This document shows, piece after piece, positions 41,362 to 50,018 of a stretch of DNA of 64,000 nucleotides. The stretch is from an uncultured Hyphomonas sp. Lineage in GTDB: Bacteria; Pseudomonadota; Alphaproteobacteria; Caulobacterales; Hyphomonadaceae. Numbering within the stretch: position 1 is the stretch's first letter; the number at the start of each line of letters is the position of its first letter. Below the pieces are notes generated by a model. It was not told the DNA's origin. It did not search any database and saw nothing but the letters and a program-made list of their open reading frames with translations. The DNA is taken from positions 2,790,001 through 2,854,000 of the forward strand of contig NZ_OY781472.1 of assembly GCF_963677035.1 (NCBI RefSeq). Reading direction: 5' to 3'. Both the position numbers and the translations under genes were made by a program.

Positions 41362-42864
41362 CTAGTAGGTCGCTGTGGCTGCGGCCCAGTCCGCCAGCCC
41401 GCCTTCGCTTGACCGGTTGGCGACTTCGGTCAGCATGCGTGTGGCAAAGTCGACAGGTTCCCGTTCCGGCTGTTCTTCTTCTGCAATGGTCCGCATGCGC
41501 GCAGGTGTCGGCAACAGGTCACCAGCGAACGCAACCCCCTCAGGAATAACGAATGCATAGATTTTGGCGCCGTCTTCCGCAGGCGGGATGACCATCCAGG
41601 GCACTTCCGGAAGGGTAATGGTCTCACCGGCTTTCACGATCGCACTGGCTTCCGGTGTCCGGTCATTCGGGAAGTAGGTGTTGATGCGGCCTGAATTCTC
41701 CAGTTCGAAGACGATCAGGCGGCCCGCGATTTTGGGTGTCACCGAAATCTTCAGCGCCGCGTTCGTGCCTTCACCCTCCTGAACCACATCGAGGGCAATA
41801 CGGTCCCGGGTCGGGCTGAGCACCCGCGCCATGGCCTCCATGGTTTCGGCGGTTGCGACAAAGACCTGTTCCGGTTGCGCATCGACGAACATTGCGCCGC
41901 GGGCGGTGCTTTCGATCCAGTCCCGATAGGGGGAGACGCGCGTGTAGACGCCTTCGGACTTTGCCGCGGCGCACTCGAACCCGTAACTGACGATCCCGAC
42001 CTGATAGGTCCGCTCCTTGGCGTCGAGGGCGACCAGTGGCCCGCCGCTATCGCCCTGGCAGCTGTCGACACCGCCGAACTTCCGGCCGGCGCAGATCTGC
42101 GTGCTGCCATCATAAGCGAGGTCAGCATATTGGGCGCTGCAAACCTCCGGCGGCTTCATGGGAAGCATGGCGTGATAGAGGTAGCGCGATCCCGCCCGGC
42201 CTGAGCGGTCGCTTGTGCCGATGCGAAAGGTCTCCAGCCGGGCCGCGGTGCCGGAGTCGGCCTGTTTGCCAAACCCGGCCACGAAAGCCCGGGCGCCATT
42301 CGCGTCACTGTCGGCTGGGCCACCGGACGAGAGACGTGCCAGCTGCCCCGTCCATGTCCGTCCGATGCGGACAAGGGCGAGGTCGTTTTCCGATCCCTCC
42401 CAGACACCGGGTGAGACTTCCATAGTCGGCTTATAGTCCGGATGGATCATGACGGCGTCGACGTCAAACACGGTTTCGTCACCGGCGCCGAGGTCGTCTG
42501 TGCCGCCTACGACCTCAAGTTTGGCCCTCGGCTTCCATTCCCAACGGCCATCGACTTGCCGGGATTCCCCTTCAAAACAATGCGCTGCCGTAAGCACCCA
42601 GCGCCGCGCGACGAACGTGCCGCCACAGAAATACTGCAAACGCCCGCTCCGTGTCTCATGCCGCAAAACCGCAATATACGGCCACTGCGCCAGCGTGGAG
42701 CGGTCTCCATTCACGATCCGGTCCGATGCGCGGGCATCGGCATCCAGCGCTGCGGTCCAGGCCAGCTGGTCCGTGTCGGGGGCTTCATCCGGCGTGGTCT
42801 GACAAGCTGTTGCCAGAGCCAGGAAGCCGCCGGTCAGCACGAGGGCTCGGAAGAGTTTTATCAT
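41362..42864 (-). CDS. Trypsin-like serine protease lipoprotein with C-terminal DUF4384-like domain
   Basis: 500 residues from the ATG at 42864 (GAGG seven bases upstream). Lipobox LATAC (Cys21). Chymotrypsin-fold domain with activation-like RIVNGD (49-54), catalytic His95 (LTAAHC), Asp161 (NDLALVRI) and Ser273 (CQGDSGGP). The substrate-pocket Asp is present in GVDSCQ, predicting cleavage after Arg/Lys. The C-terminal third (GRLIVFELENSGRINTYFPN, KAGETITLPE, IYAFVIPEG) looks like DUF4384. Forms a pair with the next gene, 8 bases upstream. Exported; possibly delivered by the nearby type II system. Confidence 0.9.
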   Translation of the reverse strand: MIKLFRALVLTGGFLALATACQTTPDEAPDTDQLAWTAALDADARASDRIVNGDRSTLAQWPYIAVLRHETRSGRLQYFCGGTFVARRWVLTAAHCFEGESRQVDGRWEWKPRAKLEVVGGTDDLGAGDETVFDVDAVMIHPDYKPTMEVSPGVWEGSENDLALVRIGRTWTGQLARLSSGGPADSDANGARAFVAGFGKQADSGTAARLETFRIGTSDRSGRAGSRYLYHAMLPMKPPEVCSAQYADLAYDGSTQICAGRKFGGVDSCQGDSGGPLVALDAKERTYQVGIVSYGFECAAAKSEGVYTRVSPYRDWIESTARGAMFVDAQPEQVFVATAETMEAMARVLSPTRDRIALDVVQEGEGTNAALKISVTPKIAGRLIVFELENSGRINTYFPNDRTPEASAIVKAGETITLPEVPWMVIPPAEDGAKIYAFVIPEGVAFAGDLLPTPARMRTIAEEEQPEREPVDFATRMLTEVANRSSEGGLADWAAATATY

Positions 42865-42872
42865 GAACAGCC

Positions 42873-44390
42873 TCACTCGCTGACGCTATAGGTAAGCAGT
42901 CCCATGCCGGTATTGGCATAGGGGTCAGATGATGGCGCGTCAGATATGGCATCCCGAACCTCGAACACCATGATATCCGAATAGGATTGCCAGACCGTCC
43001 GGATCGGCCCCTTCGTCCGGCTGAGGTCCGGCAATGTGTCGCCGATCAGCGCCATCCGTTCCGGCAGAACAAAGGCCGCCAGCGTGCTGTCGCCGGGGAC
43101 GGTTGGAGGGGAGATGCTGATGGAGACACCGCCAGGTGGCAGGACGACAGACTGCTGCGGCTCCACGAGCGCCGTATCCACTTCCCCGGCGTTGCAGGGG
43201 AACAGACAGCTCACCGCACCGGACGGGTCGAGATCGAACACCCACAGACGGCCCTTGACGGAGGGATCGATGAAGATGCGAACGGGGTCGCCGGAGTGGA
43301 ATTCCGCTCCGCCTTCATTGATGCGGACACTCACTTTGCCGTCCGCCGGCTTCAGAGTCCGGATCAGATTCTCCAGCCCGGCTTTGGTCATGTAGACTGT
43401 CTTTTCCGGTTTGGCGTCCACGAATACCGCCTCGGGCACCACGGACTGGACGAAGTCTTTGAAACCCGAAACACGGGTGTAGACGGCGGGCTTTCCGCGA
43501 ACACCGCAGCTTTCGCCAAAGCTGACAATGCCAATCTGATAGACCCGGCCTGCGAAATCCCTCGCGATGAGCGGGCCGCCGCTATCACCCTGACACGAGT
43601 CGATAATACCGGTGTCATACCCGGCGCAGATCATGCCTGCGCTGTCATAGGAGCCGACCTGATAATCCGTGCTGCAGGCCTTCGGACTGCGGGTGGGGAT
43701 CATGGCATTGCCAAGGATATCTGTGTACGCAGCGAAGGGACCTTCAGCAGAATTATACCGTTCCGGTTCTTTCTGGCGCATGTCGGTTTTTCCAAACCCG
43801 GCAAAATAGGCCGGACCGAAGAAGCGGTCGACATCCGAGGCGCTGCTGGCGGAGAGACGTACAACCGGCCCGGTCCATGGCCGGTCGAGCCTGACGACGG
43901 CAATGTCGTTTACTGGAACCTTGTTTTCGCCCCCACGCGTGAAGTCTGGCGAGATGCGCACATCCACCGCGTTATAGACCTGATCGGGCGTAACAGTTTT
44001 CAGATCCCTGGCACCGAGGACAATCTGGAGCGCTCCGGATCCCGGGCGCTCCCACTGGCCTGTTACCACGTTTTTTGTGGCGCCTTCGACGCAATGCGCG
44101 GCGGTCAGAACCCATTCGGAGGAAATCGCCGTTCCGCCGCAATCATACGTGACCAGGCCATTGCGGGTGCCGCGCAGGGCGGCGAAGAAGGGCCAGTCTT
44201 CCTTCCGGGCTGGTTGCGTGTTGAAGCCTTTGGTGCCGGCTGTCTTATCCGGCAGCGTGAATTCGGTGCGGGGCCAGCCTGGGTCCTCGTCCGGAAATGC
44301 GTCTGACTGGGCGCTTGCCATGCCGGTGCACGCGGCAAAGGCCAGCAGGAACAGTCCCGCAAAGGGTTGTAGACACTGGATTTTCCGCAC
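42873..44390 (-). CDS. Trypsin-like serine protease with C-terminal DUF4384-like domain (paralogue)
   Basis: 505 residues. Signal peptide with possible cleavage after GMASA or a weak lipobox (FAAC, Cys21). Catalytic His98, Asp161 and Ser269 (DSCQGDSGGP) are in place, but no RIVNG-type activation site is visible; the N-terminal region before the domain reads KGFNTQPARKEDWPFF. The C-terminal region repeats the DUF4384 pattern (GRLWVFDLDPSGAVSCLFPC, LPPGGVSISISPP, AAFVLPE). Tandem paralogue of the next gene, presumably one transcript. Confidence 0.9.
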   Translation of the reverse strand: MRKIQCLQPFAGLFLLAFAACTGMASAQSDAFPDEDPGWPRTEFTLPDKTAGTKGFNTQPARKEDWPFFAALRGTRNGLVTYDCGGTAISSEWVLTAAHCVEGATKNVVTGQWERPGSGALQIVLGARDLKTVTPDQVYNAVDVRISPDFTRGGENKVPVNDIAVVRLDRPWTGPVVRLSASSASDVDRFFGPAYFAGFGKTDMRQKEPERYNSAEGPFAAYTDILGNAMIPTRSPKACSTDYQVGSYDSAGMICAGYDTGIIDSCQGDSGGPLIARDFAGRVYQIGIVSFGESCGVRGKPAVYTRVSGFKDFVQSVVPEAVFVDAKPEKTVYMTKAGLENLIRTLKPADGKVSVRINEGGAEFHSGDPVRIFIDPSVKGRLWVFDLDPSGAVSCLFPCNAGEVDTALVEPQQSVVLPPGGVSISISPPTVPGDSTLAAFVLPERMALIGDTLPDLSRTKGPIRTVWQSYSDIMVFEVRDAISDAPSSDPYANTGMGLLTYSVSE

Positions 44391-44467
44391 TTCACTCTCC
44401 CACCCTGAACGCGACAGGTCTGGCGAGTGTAACAGGCCGCGCGAAGCTTACCAGCCTGCGGCGGGGA

Positions 44468-45523
44468 TCAGCGGAATTCCTTCTGAATCCTGCGCAGTGC
44501 GTCAGCACCCGGATTGAGTTTCGTATAAGGAAGTGAGTGCAGGGGCGTATCCGGCAATTTCTTGTGCTCGGCCAACGCCGGGCGCGATTCATCAATATAG
44601 AGCAGGCCCGTCAGGATCTCCTGGGTCTGCTGGCTTTCGAGGAGTTTTTCCATCGCCGATGCCCTGTTGGTCGGATCGTAGTCCGCATCCAGTTTACGGA
44701 GCATGATCGATCCGCCATCATGCAGCTCAACCGGCATGGTTTCGCCCTCGTCATAGGCGGCCGTGATTTCCTCGCTCGGCGGCACATAATCAGCGTGTAC
44801 GGCCTTGTGATAGTATTGGTATGTATGCGCGTAGGACTTGGTTGAGCCCTTGTGGTCATTGAAGCTGACACAGGGGGAGATCACATCAATCAGGGCAAAG
44901 CCGCGATGCGCGATTCCGGCCTTGATGAGTGAGACGAGCTGTTGCTTGTCACCCGAAAAGCTGCGTGCAACGAACGTCGCGCCGATCGACAGCGCCATGA
45001 TTGCCGGATCGATTGGCGGCAACATGTTCGTCGCGCCTTTCTTGGCCTTTGACCCGATATCGCTGGAGGCCGAGAACTGGCCCTTCGTCAGTCCGTACAC
45101 ACCATTGTTTTCAAGCATGTAGATCATGTCGACATTGCGCCGGATGGCGTGGGCCATCTGGCCGAGTCCGATGGACAGGCTGTCGCCATCGCCGGAGACG
45201 CCGACATAGGTGAGGTTCTTGTTCACCGCTGCCGCGCCGGTCGCGAAGGACGGCATACGCCCGTGCACCGTGTTCGCGCCATGGGCGTCTTTCAGAAAGT
45301 ATGTCGTCGTTTTGGACGAGCATCCGATGCCGGAGACTTTCACGACATCTTTCGGGTCCGTCGAGAGTTCATAGAACGCCCGGGCGAGGGCGGCCGTCAC
45401 ACTGTCGTGGCCGCAACCGGCGCACAGTGTCGACATCGCCCCATCATAGTCGGCCCGCGACTTTCCGAGCGCATTGGTTGGCTCATTCAGTCGGCGGATT
45501 TTGGGTTTGACGAAGGAGGTCAT
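44468..45523 (-). CDS. 2-oxoacid:ferredoxin oxidoreductase, beta subunit
   Basis: 351 residues. Thiamine diphosphate-binding subunit: LCAGCGHDSVTAAL and SGIGCSSKT near the N-terminus, then the TPP/Mg motif GVSGDGDSLSIGLGQMAHAIRRN with NNGVYGLTKGQFSAS. C-terminal SPCVSFNDHKGSTKSY is typical of KorB. With the alpha subunit (4-base overlap) it oxidatively decarboxylates a 2-oxoacid, most likely 2-oxoglutarate, passing electrons to ferredoxin. Substrate preference is inferred from family resemblance only. Confidence 0.93.
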   Translation of the reverse strand: MTSFVKPKIRRLNEPTNALGKSRADYDGAMSTLCAGCGHDSVTAALARAFYELSTDPKDVVKVSGIGCSSKTTTYFLKDAHGANTVHGRMPSFATGAAAVNKNLTYVGVSGDGDSLSIGLGQMAHAIRRNVDMIYMLENNGVYGLTKGQFSASSDIGSKAKKGATNMLPPIDPAIMALSIGATFVARSFSGDKQQLVSLIKAGIAHRGFALIDVISPCVSFNDHKGSTKSYAHTYQYYHKAVHADYVPPSEEITAAYDEGETMPVELHDGGSIMLRKLDADYDPTNRASAMEKLLESQQTQEILTGLLYIDESRPALAEHKKLPDTPLHSLPYTKLNPGADALRRIQKEFR

Positions 45524-47331
45524 GCGATTTTCCTCACTTTCAGGGCGGTTTCCACAGCCTCGTAGACGAAACGGAAGTTCAGCGGTTCACCGGAATAGTG
45601 CAGCACAGGCACCAGCTTTTCCTTGGGGGCGCTCGTTTCCGTGATCAGAAGGTTCATCAATTGCGCATCGCGGTTCTGCTCAATGACGAAGACCTCTTCG
45701 TGTGCGTCGATAAAGGCCGTGATGTCGTCACTGAAGGGAAAGCCGCGGACGCGCATATAATCGACCGGGATGCCGGCGGCTTCCAGCCGGTCGCGGGCTT
45801 CCGTCACGGCGGCATCAGAGCTGCCGATGGCAATCATGCCGTAGCGGGCAGGGCGCCCGGCTGTCTTCACAACCGGTTCCGGCATGAAGGCCGCGGCGCG
45901 TTTCCATTTTTCGTACAGACGGTCGACGACTTCTTTGTATTCCGGCCCTTTTTCCGTGTAGCGGCCAAGCTTGGTATGGCCGGATCCGCGAAGGAAATAG
46001 GCACCCTTCCGATGGGTGCCGGGCAGGGTCCGGTAGGGGATCGTGTCGCCATCCACATCCAGATAACGGTAGAAGGCGTCGATCTCTTCAAGCTGTTCTG
46101 CATCAAGAACTTTGCCGCGATCGGGCACGTAGTCTTCCGGCCAGGTCAGTTCATCGACCATCCAGTCATTCATGCCGATGTCGATATCGGACAGGAAGAA
46201 GACCGGGGTCTGGAAGCGTTCGGCAAGGTCCAGCGCTTTTGCCGAGAATTCGAAACACTCGCCGGGATCGGCCGGGAACAGAACCAGATGGCGCGTATCG
46301 CCATGCGAGGCATAGGCGCAGAGCTGGATATCGCATTGCTGCGTCCGCGTTGGCATGCCGGTCGAGGGGCCGACCCTCTGGATATCGCAGATCACCAACG
46401 GGACTTCGGTGTAATAGGCAAATCCGATGAATTCGCTCATCAGAGAAACGCCCGGGCCCGATGTCGGCGTGAAGCCGCGTGCGCCGGCCCAGGCCGCGCC
46501 AATGGTCAGCCCAGCCGCCGCCAGTTCATCTTCCGCCTGCAGAATGCAGAAATTGTTTTCTCCGGTTTCAGGGTCAACACGCAGCTCCTCGCAATACTTC
46601 TGGAACGAGTCCATCAGGGAGGTGGAAGGCGTGATGGGATACCATGCGCCGAACGTGGCACCGCCAAAGACGGCCCCGATACCGGCGGCGGTATTGCCGT
46701 CGATCATCACCTTGTTCTTGGTCTTGTCCAGAGGGCTGACACGGAAATCCAGTGGGCACTGGAAGTTCTGCTTCGCATAGTCGTGGCCAAGCGCCACGGC
46801 CTGCATGTTCAGCGGGATGAGCTTTTCCTTCCCGGCGAACATTTCTGTCACCAGTTGTTCGACCACGCTGAGGTCAAGATTCAACAGGGCCGCGGCGGCG
46901 CCAACATAGGCCATGTTCTTCATCAGAATGCGCGAACGCGCAGCCTTGAAGGCGTCATTGCACATGGCAGACAAGGGAGCGCCGATCACCGTGACGTCGG
47001 GGCGCGACAGGAGCTGTGGACGCGGCCATGTGGAATCGTACAGCAAGACGCCGCCAGGGGCGAGCCCGGCAAGGTCGTCTTCATATGTTTCGGGGTTCAT
47101 CGCGATGACGAAATGGATTTCCCCGTCGCGGCCCGCATAGCCGTCGCCTGTTACGCGGATTTCGTACCAGGTCGGCAGGCCCTGAATGTTGGACGGAAAG
47201 ATGTTCTTGCCAACGACAGGCACGCCCATCCGGAAGATGGCTTTCATCAGCAGGCCGTTCGCACTGGCCGATCCTGTGCCGTTCACCGTCGCGATACGTA
47301 CGGTGAAATCATTGATGCCGGGTCCATTCAT
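45520..47331 (-). CDS. 2-oxoacid:ferredoxin oxidoreductase, fused gamma-alpha subunit
   Basis: 603 residues from the ATG at 47331, overlapping the stop of the upstream gene. The N-terminal gamma domain (VRIATVNGTGSASANGLLMKAIFRMGVPVVGKNIFPSNIQG) is fused to the alpha domain (GAWYPITPSTSLMDSFQKYCEEL, AGARGFTPTSGPGVSLMSEFIGFAYYTEVPLVICDIQRVGPSTGMPTR), as in KorA. Partner of the beta subunit. An upstream extension in frame overlaps the GltD-like gene and is not KorA-like. Confidence 0.94.
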   Translation of the reverse strand: MNGPGINDFTVRIATVNGTGSASANGLLMKAIFRMGVPVVGKNIFPSNIQGLPTWYEIRVTGDGYAGRDGEIHFVIAMNPETYEDDLAGLAPGGVLLYDSTWPRPQLLSRPDVTVIGAPLSAMCNDAFKAARSRILMKNMAYVGAAAALLNLDLSVVEQLVTEMFAGKEKLIPLNMQAVALGHDYAKQNFQCPLDFRVSPLDKTKNKVMIDGNTAAGIGAVFGGATFGAWYPITPSTSLMDSFQKYCEELRVDPETGENNFCILQAEDELAAAGLTIGAAWAGARGFTPTSGPGVSLMSEFIGFAYYTEVPLVICDIQRVGPSTGMPTRTQQCDIQLCAYASHGDTRHLVLFPADPGECFEFSAKALDLAERFQTPVFFLSDIDIGMNDWMVDELTWPEDYVPDRGKVLDAEQLEEIDAFYRYLDVDGDTIPYRTLPGTHRKGAYFLRGSGHTKLGRYTEKGPEYKEVVDRLYEKWKRAAAFMPEPVVKTAGRPARYGMIAIGSSDAAVTEARDRLEAAGIPVDYMRVRGFPFSDDITAFIDAHEEVFVIEQNRDAQLMNLLITETSAPKEKLVPVLHYSGEPLNFRFVYEAVETALKVRKIA

Positions 47332-49121
47332 GCCACGGTCTCCACTTGGTCGTCCGCATGGGGAATTTTGATTACGCCTTCTTTCATGTCCCAGGCGGAC
47401 GTCGGGCAGCGTTCTGCGCAAAGGCCGCAATGCAGACAGACATTCTCATCCTTGATCATTACCCGGCCTGTGAGGGGTAGGGGATTGGACACGTACAGGG
47501 ACTGGCCGTCCGGGGCATCCGGTTGGCTCAGGGAAGCGCGCAGGTCCGCTTCGCTGTCTGCATCGGGCGTGATGCTGAGGCATTCGACCGGGCAGACATC
47601 GATGCAGGCATCGCATTCTTCACAGAGCGCCGTTTCAAACACGGTTTGCACATCGCAATTCAGGCAGCGCTGGACTTCAACCGCGATCTGTTCAGCCGAA
47701 AAGCCAAGCTCGACTTCGATGTTCAGGCGCTGGAACCGGTCCACCAGCGCGACATGTTCCATTTCGCGGCGTTCGGCGTTCGTGTAGGCGTTCGAGTAGC
47801 GCCACTCGAACATGCCCATCTTGGCGGACTGAAGCTCGACTTCCCGAGGGGCGCGGTCGCGCAGGCCAAGCCCCTGGCAATGACGGTGAATCGAGATCGC
47901 CGCCTGATGGCCATGCTCCACGGCCCAGATGATGTTCTTCGGGCCGAAGGCAGAATCGCCGCCGAAAAAAACGCCCTTGCGGCTGGACTCAAACGTCTCC
48001 TCATCGACAACGGGAACATCCCATTTGCCGAATTCGATGCCGGCATCCTTCTCGATCCAGGGGAAGGCGTTCTCCTGCCCAATCGCAAGAATGACGTCGT
48101 CGCAGGGCAGGGTTTCTTCGCCGGTCACACGCTGGCCGGTAATCTCACCCTTGTCGTCGACATCGTATTCCATCAGCTCGAACGTCATGCCGACCAGTTT
48201 GCCATTCTCGGTGACGAAGGCCTTCGGCGAATGATTCACCAAGATCTCGATGTTTTCTTCCTCGGCATCCTCCAATTCCCATTCGGAGGCCTTGAAGAAG
48301 TTCCGCGGCTTGCGGGCCATGACCTTCACACTTTCCGCCCCAAGACGAAGCGATGTGCGGCAACAGTCCATGGCCGTGTTGCCGACGCCGATGATCAGGA
48401 CATTCTTGCCGATCGAATCAATGTGGTCGAACGCAACAGACTCAAGCCAGTCGATCCCGATATGAATGTTCGCGTCTGCTTCTTCGCGGCCGGGCAGGTG
48501 CAGGTCCTTACCCTTGGGGGCCCCGGTACCGACGAAGACCGCATCCCAGCCCTCGTCCAGCAGCGCTTTCATGCTGGAGACCGGTGAATTGAGCTTCAGC
48601 TCAACCCCCATGTCGAGAATATACTGAAGCTCTTCGTTGAGCACTTTCTCCGGCAGGCGGAAGGCCGGGATATTGGCGCGCATCAGGCCGCCCGCTTCGG
48701 GAAGCTTTTCGAAGATGGTGCACTCATAGCCGAGCGGCGCCAGGTCATTCGCGACGGTAAAGCTCGCAGGGCCGGCGCCGATCAGAGCAATCCGTTTTCC
48801 ATTCGTCTGTTCAGGCTTTCCGGGAAGCCGGTCGGTCACGTCATCGCGATGGTCTGCCGCCACACGCTTTAGTCGGCAGATCGCAACTGGCTCGCCGTCC
48901 ACCCGCGTGCGCCGGCAGGCCGGTTCGCATGGACGGTCGCAAACGCGTCCGAGAATCCCAGGGAAAACATTGGAATCCCGGTTGAGCAGGTAGGCGTCGC
49001 TGTAACGTCCCTGCGCGATAAGCCGGATATATGCCGGAACCGGCGTGTGTGCCGGGCAGGCCCATTGGCAATCGACGACCTGATGGAAATAGTCGGGATC
49101 GCTGGTATCTGTTGGTTTCAT
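47328..49121 (-). CDS. GltD-like NAD(P)H oxidoreductase with C-terminal ferredoxin domain
   Basis: 597 residues. N-terminal GltD-type Fe-S region (C18, C22, then C61, C65, C69, C82), FAD site RIALIGAGPASFT (110-122), NAD(P) site KNVLIIGVGNTAMDCCRTSLRLGAE and FGGDSAFG near the end of the flavin domain. A C-terminal two-cluster ferredoxin follows (CEECDACIDVCPVE and CLHCGLCAERCPTSAWD). It is the first gene before the KorA/KorB-type genes and overlaps the alpha gene, so it very likely exchanges electrons between the oxidoreductase ferredoxin pool and NAD(P). Confidence 0.92.
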   Translation of the reverse strand: MKPTDTSDPDYFHQVVDCQWACPAHTPVPAYIRLIAQGRYSDAYLLNRDSNVFPGILGRVCDRPCEPACRRTRVDGEPVAICRLKRVAADHRDDVTDRLPGKPEQTNGKRIALIGAGPASFTVANDLAPLGYECTIFEKLPEAGGLMRANIPAFRLPEKVLNEELQYILDMGVELKLNSPVSSMKALLDEGWDAVFVGTGAPKGKDLHLPGREEADANIHIGIDWLESVAFDHIDSIGKNVLIIGVGNTAMDCCRTSLRLGAESVKVMARKPRNFFKASEWELEDAEEENIEILVNHSPKAFVTENGKLVGMTFELMEYDVDDKGEITGQRVTGEETLPCDDVILAIGQENAFPWIEKDAGIEFGKWDVPVVDEETFESSRKGVFFGGDSAFGPKNIIWAVEHGHQAAISIHRHCQGLGLRDRAPREVELQSAKMGMFEWRYSNAYTNAERREMEHVALVDRFQRLNIEVELGFSAEQIAVEVQRCLNCDVQTVFETALCEECDACIDVCPVECLSITPDADSEADLRASLSQPDAPDGQSLYVSNPLPLTGRVMIKDENVCLHCGLCAERCPTSAWDMKEGVIKIPHADDQVETVA

Positions 49122-49238
49122 ATTTGCCCGCTTCCTCCGGAGAAAAGACTAGCGACACAAACCAGCGGCATCAATGACCCGTTGCCGGTTGCGACAACAG
49201 GCGCAAATCCTGCGATTTGTGGATGAGTATGTTGCACG

Positions 49239-50018
49239 TCAGCGACCCTGGAAGTTTCCCGGCCGTCGCTCGGCGACGGATTTGATACCTTCTTTATGGT
49301 CCTCGGTTGCGCGCAGCTTCCATTGTTCTTCATGTTCGTGGGCGAGCGTTTCCCGCACCGTTTCATAAAGCCCCTGGCGCAGGGTTTGGCGTGTCGACAG
49401 AACGCCTAAAGGCCCGCCTTCAGCGATTTCTGCCGCCAGCCTGTGCGCTGCGTTGCGCACCTCGGCCAGCGGGGCCAGTTCATCGGCGAGGCCCATGGCG
49501 ACGGCTTCCTCTCCCTTGATCCGCCGGGATGTCAGCATCATCAGCGACGCCTTTTGGGGCCCAAGCAGCCGGGGCAGGGTGGCACTCAGGGCAAAGCCGG
49601 GATGGAAGGCAAGCCGCGTAAAATTGGCGACAAATCTTGCCTCCGGCGCCGCAATCCGGAAGTCAGCAGACACCGCCAGGCCGAGGCCCGCCCCGACGGC
49701 AGCCCCCTGAACCGCGGCGATCACCGGCTTTTTCGCCTGATAGATGCGCAGGGCCTGATCGTAGAATTCGCGCACAGGATCGTCGCCCGATCCGCCGACT
49801 CCGCCGCCACTTTTATCATTCGCAAGATCTGCCCCCGCACAGAAGGCCTTGCCGTCGGATGCGAGCACGATGGCCCGGCATTCCGGCGTGTCATCCAGCT
49901 TCAACAGTGTTTCGCCGATTTCGCGGAGCAGAGCCACATTGGCATGATTGTTCGGGGGATTGGAGAAGACGATCTCGGTCACATGGCCGACTTCGCGTAC
50001 AGTCATCGTATGTGTCAT
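49239..50018 (-). CDS. Enoyl-CoA hydratase/isomerase-family protein
   Basis: 259 residues with the crotonase fold: oxyanion-hole segments GKAFCAGADLAN and QGAAVGAGLGLAVSADFRIA. By my alignment the two catalytic Glu positions of classical enoyl-CoA hydratase are not conserved (RFVANFTRLAFHPG and SLMMLTSRRI where PEILLG and the second Glu are expected), so it may be an isomerase-type or other crotonase. ATGA overlap with the acyl-CoA dehydrogenase gene indicates a joint acyl-CoA pathway. Confidence 0.88.
   Translation of the reverse strand: MTHTMTVREVGHVTEIVFSNPPNNHANVALLREIGETLLKLDDTPECRAIVLASDGKAFCAGADLANDKSGGGVGGSGDDPVREFYDQALRIYQAKKPVIAAVQGAAVGAGLGLAVSADFRIAAPEARFVANFTRLAFHPGFALSATLPRLLGPQKASLMMLTSRRIKGEEAVAMGLADELAPLAEVRNAAHRLAAEIAEGGPLGVLSTRQTLRQGLYETVRETLAHEHEEQWKLRATEDHKEGIKSVAERRPGNFQGR

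Noticed and set aside
45598..47787. 729-codon open frame on the plus strand
   Set aside because: Antisense to the KorA-type gene and the end of the GltD-like gene, both with clear motifs; His/Arg/Gly-rich shadow sequence.
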